From contig JBBRXJ010000100.1 of assembly GCA_038248505.1 (NCBI GenBank), positions 1-10,885 on the forward strand: 10,885 nt of DNA. Direction: 5' to 3'. Positions 1 through 6,328 of this stretch are shown piece by piece (within the stretch, counting starts at the first letter, position 1; every line of letters starts with the position of its first letter). The position numbers and the translations under genes are program-made. Below the pieces are notes generated by a model that was given only the letters and a program-made list of their open reading frames with translations, made no database searches and had not been told where the DNA came from. The stretch is from JBBRXJ01 sp038248505 (GTDB lineage Bacteria > Bacteroidota > Bacteroidia > Bacteroidales > JBBRXJ01).

Positions 1-1586
1 GGATAGGCATAACCATCTCGGAATAGCATGGATGATGAGATAGGACGTTTTGAAAAACCTACTGCTGAAATATTGGTACCAAGTACTTCTCCTCCGTTCC
101 CTTCTTTATATTTTACCACTATTTTATGATAGCCCTTTTTAAGATCTATAGCTCCTGATCTTTCCTGATCGCCATGACCACCGTCATTGGAAACAATAAC
201 ATTTCCGCCGATATATAGCATAGATCCGTCATCAGAATTGGTATAAAAGGTATAACGTGCAGTACTATTTACATAAATATAACCAGTATATTCAAAGGCA
301 TAGTAATTATTCACAAGACTAGGACTAAGGCTAAATGTAGAAATTACACCCGCTTTGTCTGGCTGAATTGTAGTAAAATCTATAACATTATTGCCTAATA
401 TCTCAGCATATAAATAATCAACGCCGGGCTGAGGGTTAAAAGGTGTTTCTGAAAGTTTGTAGGTGAGAGTATCTGCTACATTTAAAATAAAAGTACGCTC
501 AAAATAACGTGATGAAGGATCGGTAGCTCTAATGGTTAACGTTACTGATCCGGATGCATTAACAACGGGAGTGACATCTATGGTACGAGCATTACCAGTT
601 CCATTAAAAATTACAGATGCATTCTGAACAATAGATTGATTGGAGGAAGTTGCAAGCATTACCAAGGTGCTAGGTGCATCGTCATTATCAGTAAGTGTAA
701 AAGGAATGCCAGTTATTAAGGAATTCTTATAGATCATTGTATCTCTAATTACCGAAATTTGAGGAATTATTGACTTTATCGTTACATTAAAAATTACACT
801 TGTAGATTTTTTCTCTTTATCTGTAGTTAGTAATATCAAACGCACAACACCAGAAATATTATTTGGAGAAGTGAGTGTTAATGTACGCAATGAATCGGTT
901 CCTGTAATTGAAATATTGCCATTGGGCATATATGTCAGATTATTAGAGTATACTTTAAATTTCAAACTATCTAAAACGCCATCCGTATCAATGACTTTAA
1001 ATGGGATATTTAAGGTAGCTTGTTCGAGCATGAACGTATCTTTTATTACAGAAATTACTGGAAATGCTTTGCCATCGCGATACAAAACAGAATCGGGTAA
1101 AGCACGCTTAGTAATTAAAGCAGAGGAATAACTCACCGCCATACTTGCACCGCCTCCTAGCTGAGAGAAGTATGCTCTAAAGCTATGATAACCAGCCTTA
1201 AGACGTATCGTTCCGAATTGTTCATTCGGTCCATGCGAACCATCATTTGCAACAACTTTTGTGTTTCCTATATACAAATTACTACCATCATCGCTTAAAG
1301 TATAAAAAGTATAGACGTTATCAACAGGGACTTTGATATATCCTATATAATTAAATAAATAATCACTACCACTAATTGCCAGACTTAATGAGATGTTTAA
1401 AAGCGTGCCAGCCTTTAATAAGTTAACTACATTAAAATCTGTGGGTTCAGTAGGATAATTTCCTTCATAATAATAATATTCTATCCCTTTTACCGGAGAA
1501 ATAGGTACATCGGGATTTTTATATTGCGCAACAACAAAGGCACAATAAATGAATGCTGTAAGTAGAAAACTAATTTTTGTTTTCAT
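1..1586 (-). CDS. Secreted protein with two PA14 domains (N-terminal 528 codons, runs off left edge)
   Basis: The frame is open from an ATG at 1586-1584 to the window edge. Residues 1-20 form a signal peptide (MKTK start, hydrophobic core, probable cleavage after FVVA). PA14-like domains lie at about residues 34-160 and 388-515; each carries the hallmark YTFYT...SDDGS..LYIG followed by a ND(G)xHG turn and a KxGYH strand. Between them, at about 176-270 and 273-372, are two beta-rich stretches with DxDG/DNDD motifs, like Ig- or cadherin-type repeats of bacterial surface proteins. PA14 domains are known carbohydrate- or ligand-binding beta-barrels, often found in glycosidases and adhesins. The rest of the protein, including any catalytic or sorting domain, lies outside the window, so the function is unresolved. 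Adhesin or glycan-binding protein is an inference. No clear promoter was seen upstream of 1586, and the neighbouring sequence is gene debris. Confidence 0.85.
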   Translation of the reverse strand, partial: MKTKISFLLTAFIYCAFVVAQYKNPDVPISPVKGIEYYYYEGNYPTEPTDFNVVNLLKAGTLLNISLSLAISGSDYLFNYIGYIKVPVDNVYTFYTLSDDGSNLYIGNTKVVANDGSHGPNEQFGTIRLKAGYHSFRAYFSQLGGGASMAVSYSSALITKRALPDSVLYRDGKAFPVISVIKDTFMLEQATLNIPFKVIDTDGVLDSLKFKVYSNNLTYMPNGNISITGTDSLRTLTLTSPNNISGVVRLILLTTDKEKKSTSVIFNVTIKSIIPQISVIRDTMIYKNSLITGIPFTLTDNDDAPSTLVMLATSSNQSIVQNASVIFNGTGNARTIDVTPVVNASGSVTLTIRATDPSSRYFERTFILNVADTLTYKLSETPFNPQPGVDYLYAEILGNNVIDFTTIQPDKAGVISTFSLSPSLVNNYYAFEYTGYIYVNSTARYTFYTNSDDGSMLYIGGNVIVSNDGGHGDQERSGAIDLKKGYHKIVVKYKEGNGGEVLGTNISAVGFSKRPISSSMLFRDGYAY

Positions 1587-1823
1587 AATATATTTTTTTA
1601 TAAATATATGCCAAAAAAAATATAGTTCATCTTGTATACAATTTTCTAGACTACACATATTTTCACTACTAACAATCAGGCTGTTAGGAAATGATTATAA
1701 TATAGCCATTCCTTCATGAAGCTTTTTTTGGCTCACGTATTGAAGTCCAAGACCTACTGTAGCTTCATTTTTTAAGAATAAATGAGAGCGTAGCAATTAT
1801 ATAGTTTGTAAGTAGCATTGGTA

Positions 1824-1961
1824 TTATATGGGCAATGGCAAAAAATGCATTGGCGGATTTGTGTCCACAAATCCCTGACTTATATATAGTTCTTGAGCAT
1901 GATTCGTATCTACTTGAAGCTCCAAAGTAATTTTGCAGTATTTTAGAGACTGTGTATAAAT
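1824..1961 (-). pseudogene. GNAT-family N-acetyltransferase, C-terminal remnant
   Basis: On the minus strand 45 codons are open before a TAA at 1826-1824. The peptide contains ITLELQVDTNHAQELYISQG followed by FVDTNPPMHF. This matches the C-terminal part of GNAT acetyltransferases, where a strand (I.LEV..N) precedes the N.xA..LY...GF helix and strand that closes the acetyl-CoA site. Intact GNAT proteins are about 150 residues; here the frame stops upstream at 1962-1964, and no N-terminal part or acetyl-CoA pyrophosphate loop (Q/RxxGxG/A) was found in the adjoining sequence. It is therefore read as a truncated, non-functional relic. The family assignment rests on motif recognition by eye over about 40 residues. 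Confidence 0.55.
1855..1874. repeat. Perfect inverted repeat, 9-base arms with a 2-base centre
   Basis: GGATTTGTG and its exact reverse complement CACAAATCC flank the dinucleotide TC. It lies inside the GNAT remnant, where it covers the GFVDTNP codons, so its symmetry may be accidental. It could form a small hairpin or cruciform. No U-tract follows on either strand, so it is not a typical intrinsic terminator. Confidence 0.6.
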
Positions 1962-2015
1962 TTAATTTCTTAAATTAACGTTCTTAAATAAAATACCTCC
2001 ATTAATAATAACATA

Positions 2016-2454
2016 TTGTTTTTTTATAATGAAATTATAAGCCTATTTAATACTGTAAGAATGGATCTAATAGAATCAAAATCGAACAACTATAAAACGA
2101 ATGGCCGACATCCGTGGGAGTTAACAAGACTATTTCAACTGCATCGTTTTATTGCCAATGTGAAGAACAAAACAAATATTGTTGATATTGGTTGTGGAGA
2201 TGCTTTTAATATTATTGATTTTTGAAAAAAATCTTTTTCATATTCTTATGGTATTGATATTACTTTAAGCGATGATGTTTTAAATGCGATCAAATTTAAT
2301 AGCATAAAAATCTCAAACTTTACTGAAATTTAGATGATCTTACTCTTAATTTGTGGATGATCTGATTCTGCTTATTGACGTATTCGAGCCTTCATGTGAG
2401 TGTTATTTAATTGATGCTATTCGAGGAGATGAGGCATTTTTAATTTATATGTAA
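2016..2454 (+). pseudogene. Class I SAM-dependent methyltransferase, broken by a stop and two frame changes
   Basis: A frame beginning at a TTG (2016) reads 69 codons to a TGA at 2223-2225. It contains HPWE (2109-2120) and the SAM-binding motif I VDIGCGD (2181-2201). Past the stop the same frame continues with YGIDIT, the strand with the acidic residue expected after motif I, to a TAG at 2331. The similarity then shifts frame: DDLTLN from 2333, then DDLILLIDVFE from 2356 in a third frame, matching the LxLLxDVxEH motif IV region, and on to a TAA at 2452-2454. The invariant His after VFE is Pro here. An intact relative would be expected to continue well beyond this point, so the 3' part is also missing. 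This is a decayed gene. The ancestral substrate is unknown; such enzymes often sit in glycan or cell-surface biosynthesis clusters (family knowledge). Confidence 0.7.
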
Positions 2455-2474
2455 CAATCAATCATAAAATTCTG

Positions 2475-2482
2475 TATTTTTG
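2475..2482 (+). promoter_or_regulatory. Candidate Bacteroidota -7 promoter element for the esterase gene
   Basis: TATTTTTG matches the Bacteroidota -7 consensus TAnnTTTG exactly and lies 12 bases before the ATG at 2495. No convincing -33 TTTG/TTG is present at the usual spacing, and the implied 5' leader would be very short, so this is tentative. Confidence 0.3.
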
Positions 2483-2494
2483 AAATAAAAAACG

Positions 2495-4255
2495 ATGATG
2501 AGAGTTTACATTCTTTTTAGTCTTTTAGTTTTATTTAGTTGCAAAACAACAAAACCTCCAGTTTCGGTAATACTACTTCCCAATAATTGGTTATTTGCTA
2601 CTGGTGACGATACTTTACGCAAGTCAATTAATTTTAAAGACAACGATTGGAAAATCATTAGTACCGAAAGACAATGGAATAGCTCTGGCTTTGAAAACTA
2701 TACAGGGATTGCTTGGTATCGACAACACCTGACAATACCCATTGATTTGCAAAAACATTTCTTAGTTAAAGAAAGCCATCATTTACTTCTTCAATTATAT
2801 CGTATTAATGAAGCGGATGAAACGTATTTTAATGGCGTTCTTATTGGTAAAACAGGCTCAGTTGAACCATTCATACCACAAGCATTAAAGCAACGTTATT
2901 ATTTAATTCCTGATAGCATTATAAATTGGGGTCAGCACAATGTAATTGCCATTCGAGTTCGAAGCAGTGTGAAAAACGGGGGCATATTCAGTTCCGTATT
3001 GCGTATTACGGCACCCGAACTTCAATCGATTGCTAAAATTAAATTTAAAGTATTGAGTGATTCTACCGGTGTATCATCAGGCAATAACCCAATGCACATG
3101 CAGCTTACCTACTTGGCTGATTCGTTTATGAAATCAAAAGGGATAAAAATTCATTATGCCATTACCGACGATAATGAGTTACCTGATACAGCATTTTTAA
3201 TAAATGTCGAAAATTCTGTAATAAAGGTTACTGATAGTTTAGTAAGAGACTATAGTTTTATAACAAAGGTGCCAGGCTTCTATCGTTTTCGTTTTTTGTT
3301 ATTGGCATCTAATGGTGATACACTCTCAAAATTTATGTTTAGGATGGGATATGAGCCCGAAAAAATGCAAACAATAACGAACAGAGCAGCCGATTTTGAA
3401 GCGTTCTGGAATGACACCAAAAGAGCATTGGCAAAAATAAAACCTGATTACAAAGTTACTCGAAATGATAGCCTAAGTAATGATTCAATAAACGTTTATC
3501 TGGTTGAGATGCGCAGTCTCGATAGTATCATTGTTCGCGGTTGGTTGTGTGTACCTACTAAAAAAGGAAAATATCCAGCTATACTTGAAGTACCCTATTA
3601 CAAAGGGGCATTTGGCCCCAAGGCATATTTAAGTGATATGATTGTTTTTTCGCTCAACATTAGAGGTCATGGTATCAGTCGTGATGTCATTAATCCTGGT
3701 TTTCCTGGCTTTCTGCAATATGGTGTTGACTCAAAAGAGAATTATATTTATAGAGGGGTTTATATGGATTGCATCCGATCACTTGATTTTATTTGCTCAC
3801 GTAAGGAGGTTGATACCTCACGAATTGCTGTATATGGCGTTAGTCAAGGTGGTGGTCTTACACTCGCTACTGCAAGTCTTGACAAACGAGTAAAAGTTGC
3901 TGTATCCGGAGTACCATTTCTTTCTAATTATCCCACCTACTTCAAAGTTGCTAACTGGCCCTTTTATGAATGGAAACATTTTTTGAAAAACAATCCAGAC
4001 TACACCCTTGATAGAGTTTTAAATACATTAAGTTATTTTGATGTGATGAACCACACTCAGAATATGAAAGGTAAATTATACATGATTGTTGGATTGCAAG
4101 ATGTAACGTGTCCTCCAGTAATTAATTACGCTGCATATAACAATGTGGTTTCCGATAAGAACGTAATTGTATTGCCAACACTTGGTCATGGTGCATGTAA
4201 TGAAAAAACAGTGATGACAATTATTAGAAAAGAATTTAATTTACAAAAGTATTAA
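2495..4255 (+). CDS. Lipoprotein carbohydrate esterase, CE7/acetyl xylan esterase-like, with N-terminal galactose-binding-like domain
   Basis: This 586-residue protein probably removes acyl (acetyl) groups from a polysaccharide or oligosaccharide. Residues 1-16 are a lipoprotein signal with lipobox LFSC (Cys16), so it is expected to be membrane-anchored on the periplasmic or outer side. About 30-170 resembles the GH2-type galactose-binding jelly roll (GIAWYRQ...YFNGVLIG). About 175-285 looks like an Ig-type beta domain. About 295-580 is the alpha/beta hydrolase AXE1 domain: oxyanion-region RGHG (390-393), nucleophile elbow GVSQGG with Ser450, Asp536 in GLQDVTCPP, and His565 in LGHGA. All three triad residues are present. 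Two adjacent ATGs occur at 2495 and 2498; either gives the same signal peptide. The next gene starts 41 bases downstream on the same strand, suggesting co-transcription. The exact substrate is not determined by the sequence. Confidence 0.88.
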   Translation: MMRVYILFSLLVLFSCKTTKPPVSVILLPNNWLFATGDDTLRKSINFKDNDWKIISTERQWNSSGFENYTGIAWYRQHLTIPIDLQKHFLVKESHHLLLQLYRINEADETYFNGVLIGKTGSVEPFIPQALKQRYYLIPDSIINWGQHNVIAIRVRSSVKNGGIFSSVLRITAPELQSIAKIKFKVLSDSTGVSSGNNPMHMQLTYLADSFMKSKGIKIHYAITDDNELPDTAFLINVENSVIKVTDSLVRDYSFITKVPGFYRFRFLLLASNGDTLSKFMFRMGYEPEKMQTITNRAADFEAFWNDTKRALAKIKPDYKVTRNDSLSNDSINVYLVEMRSLDSIIVRGWLCVPTKKGKYPAILEVPYYKGAFGPKAYLSDMIVFSLNIRGHGISRDVINPGFPGFLQYGVDSKENYIYRGVYMDCIRSLDFICSRKEVDTSRIAVYGVSQGGGLTLATASLDKRVKVAVSGVPFLSNYPTYFKVANWPFYEWKHFLKNNPDYTLDRVLNTLSYFDVMNHTQNMKGKLYMIVGLQDVTCPPVINYAAYNNVVSDKNVIVLPTLGHGACNEKTVMTIIRKEFNLQKY

Positions 4256-4296
4256 AGAATCCTTTGTAATTCCTTTGATAAAAACCCAAACAGACT

Positions 4297-5766
4297 ATGA
4301 AAAAGCTTCTTGTTTTACTGTTCGTCATTATTAATTTAATTGATACAATAGCTCAGGATTACACCCCTGAATTCACCGCTTTTCATGCAGCGCAAACTAC
4401 TGGTCGAACAGGCATGCCGGCTGCAATGGTTTTTCTTAACGGTCAGTATCATGTTTATTGTCTCAGCAACGAAATTTCTGATGGATTACACTTTAGATCA
4501 TGGGGGCACCTCGTTAGTAAAGATTTGATTAATTGGCAAACTTTGCCTTTAGCAATGAGTGATGCATCTGCAACCATGGGCCCAGGTAGTTGTTTGATTG
4601 ATAAAAATAATTCAAGCGGTTTGTTTGCCACAGCCGATCCTAATAATTTAATTGCCTATTACTCTCTAAATAATGTTATTGAAATAGTTATTTCAACAGA
4701 TGGTGGTAACTCATTCATGCCTTCATCAAAAGCAATAGTATCTGGAATTTTGCCATTGCAAACCGATCCCTATATTTTTTATCACACCCTTTCATCACGA
4801 TGGTGTCTTGTACTCTCTGCACCCGACGAACGGAAAATATATTTTTATAATTCTACGGATCTTCAGCATTGGAATGCTACTGGGTCTTTTGGAACTGCTG
4901 GAAATAAAATGGGCAAGTGGTATCGTCCCTGTTTGGTTGAATTAAAAGTTGATGCAGGCATCGAGAAACAATGGCTTCTTTCTGTTTCTGGCCATGGACC
5001 TATCGAAGGCTATCCTGGTGTACAGTATTTTATCGGGGCTTTTGATGGTAAAAATTTTACAAATAAAAATGCCGTGGATTTTGAGTTATATATGGATTAT
5101 GGAAAAGACTTTTATGGAGCAAGCTTTTTTTCTAATCAGACCACAAAAACAATTTCTATGGCATGGATGAATAGTTCATCTTACGCCTCACGTGAGCCAA
5201 TCTCCACATGGAACGGAACATTAACACTTCCTCGTGAACTTATGTTTGTTACTACCTCTGAAGGGTTGCGATTATCTCAAAAGCCAATTGCTGAAATCGG
5301 AAAGCTTCGAAAGGTATGTAAATCATTTAGTGACTTAAAAGCAGATTCAATCGAAAAACTTATTGATACATTAACCTTTAAAGGGAAGTTATTTGAAGTA
5401 AGAGCATCTGTTATTCTAAATAGAAAATCAGAGGAAATTGCTTTCTTAATGCGTCGTAGTGGGAAGTCTGCTATTTCCGTTGGCTTTAACTCAATTGAAC
5501 GCTTGTTGTTTGTTGATCGTACTTGGTCTGGAAATCTCTCCTTTTCTTCAAATTTTTCAAGTTTTGAAGTAGCTCCATATTCATTTGGAGCTGATAGTTT
5601 AGCGTTTCGTATTATAATTGATAAAGGCCAAGTAGAAATTTTTTCAGGCGATGGAACCGTAACTCTTTCCGAAATATTCTATCCTGCAACAAATGCAACG
5701 GGATTTAAATTTTCAGCGATTGGGCCAATCTATGTTCAAAAGCTAGATATCTGCAAACTTGAATAG
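4297..5766 (+). CDS. Secreted GH32-fold protein lacking canonical nucleophile and acid/base (possible pseudoenzyme)
   Basis: This 489-residue protein has a signal peptide at residues 1-19 (cleavage after TIA). The fold is that of glycoside hydrolase family 32 (invertase, fructanase, levanase): FH at 29-30, WGHLVSKDLINW (69-80), DFYGASFF (271-278), MAWMNSSSYA (288-297), TWNGTLTLPREL (304-315), then the C-terminal beta-sandwich with IIDKGQVEIFSGDG (440-453). The active-site motifs are altered. The WMNDPNG loop aligns without gaps to RTGMPAA, placing Met40 at the nucleophile Asp. RDP is TDP, keeping Asp157. WECPDLFEL aligns to WYRPCLVEL, placing Tyr209 at the acid/base Glu. Canonical beta-fructosidase chemistry is therefore not expected. 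Binding of a fructan-like sugar, regulation, or different chemistry are inferences. It follows the esterase gene by 41 bases, likely in one transcript. Its 3' end converges on the GtrA gene 28 bases away. Confidence 0.82.
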   Translation: MKKLLVLLFVIINLIDTIAQDYTPEFTAFHAAQTTGRTGMPAAMVFLNGQYHVYCLSNEISDGLHFRSWGHLVSKDLINWQTLPLAMSDASATMGPGSCLIDKNNSSGLFATADPNNLIAYYSLNNVIEIVISTDGGNSFMPSSKAIVSGILPLQTDPYIFYHTLSSRWCLVLSAPDERKIYFYNSTDLQHWNATGSFGTAGNKMGKWYRPCLVELKVDAGIEKQWLLSVSGHGPIEGYPGVQYFIGAFDGKNFTNKNAVDFELYMDYGKDFYGASFFSNQTTKTISMAWMNSSSYASREPISTWNGTLTLPRELMFVTTSEGLRLSQKPIAEIGKLRKVCKSFSDLKADSIEKLIDTLTFKGKLFEVRASVILNRKSEEIAFLMRRSGKSAISVGFNSIERLLFVDRTWSGNLSFSSNFSSFEVAPYSFGADSLAFRIIIDKGQVEIFSGDGTVTLSEIFYPATNATGFKFSAIGPIYVQKLDICKLE

Positions 5767-5794
5767 AGCATGTCAAACTTAAACTAAGCACGCG

Positions 5795-6268
5795 TTATTT
5801 CTTATTCAGCTTCATTTGTTCAAGCATCTTCATATATACGTCTCGTAATCCGCCCCTATATGTGATGTATTTGTGAGCGAAAAAACTATATATAGAGACA
5901 ATACCTACGGCTATAACATGCGACACTGTTTCAGATAACTGAAATGAAAATAATCCCATTTTTTGAATCAAAATATTACTAACTCCAGATATAATATTGG
6001 TAAGGATTAGCCCAATCAGAGCAATAATTATAAATGTTTTTACTTCTTGAATAAAGCGTCTGTCACTACGAGGAAAATTAAAATTTCTATTTAGCATAAA
6101 ATTTATAATCATCCCTGCAAAATACGATGTAGAAACGGCAGGGATATATTGCATACCCCAATGTGAAAACACGAATCGTAGGCCAATATTTGTACCAGCA
6201 GCTGTTCCGCTAAATACTAAGAATTTTAAAGCCTGTTGAAATGTTTTTCTTTTTTTTTCGCTAAACAT
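5795..6268 (-). CDS. GtrA-family small integral membrane protein
   Basis: This 157-residue protein has four predicted membrane segments at about residues 12-34, 43-59, 77-97 and 115-135, short charged ends, and the NRNFNF motif (60-65) after the second segment, which is characteristic of GtrA-like proteins (NRxxxF). Family members are about 120-160 residues long, so it looks complete. GtrA-like proteins are associated with moving undecaprenyl-phosphate-linked sugars across the inner membrane or with cell-surface polysaccharide synthesis (family knowledge; the role of individual members is often untested). It begins 60 bases downstream of the purL stop on the same strand, so read-through from purL is possible, but no functional tie to purine synthesis is evident. 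No partner glycosyltransferase is visible in the window. The C-terminal tail is rich in Lys and Met. Confidence 0.85.
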   Translation of the reverse strand: MFSEKKRKTFQQALKFLVFSGTAAGTNIGLRFVFSHWGMQYIPAVSTSYFAGMIINFMLNRNFNFPRSDRRFIQEVKTFIIIALIGLILTNIISGVSNILIQKMGLFSFQLSETVSHVIAVGIVSIYSFFAHKYITYRGGLRDVYMKMLEQMKLNKK

Positions 6269-6328
6269 TATTTCACTTTCTTAATCAATTATTAAGTACA
6301 AAGATTCAAATACAGTAATTGTAAATAG

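Larger units (their letters stand above)
1587..2494. other. Gene-poor stretch with decayed gene fragments
   Basis: These roughly 900 bases separate the divergent PA14 gene and the esterase gene and contain no intact gene. A GNAT acetyltransferase remnant (minus strand, 1824-1961) and a broken methyltransferase (plus strand, 2016-2454) are listed separately. A further weak trace lies at 1695-1796 on the minus strand: 33 sense codons with a stretch LGLQYVSQKKLHEGMAIL that resembles a TPR-like helix pair, closed by two stop codons; this is too short to call. The remainder is AT-rich and stop-dense in all frames that were read. The density of fragments suggests a site where accessory genes have been inserted and lost. 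Confidence 0.6.

Noticed and set aside
871..1131. Open frame of 86 codons on the plus strand
   Set aside because: It lies opposite the PA14 protein, whose minus-strand frame shows a signal peptide and domain motifs; the plus-strand peptide has no recognisable features.
3642..3893. Open frame of 83 codons on the plus strand in a second frame
   Set aside because: It overlaps the esterase catalytic domain, including the serine motif in the correct frame, so it is a shadow of that gene.
4256..4296. Near-direct repeat AATCCTTTG / AATTCCTTTG between the esterase and GH32-like genes, possible promoter
   Set aside because: The match to TAnnTTTG is imperfect and no -33 element is present; a short intergenic gap in an operon is the simpler reading.
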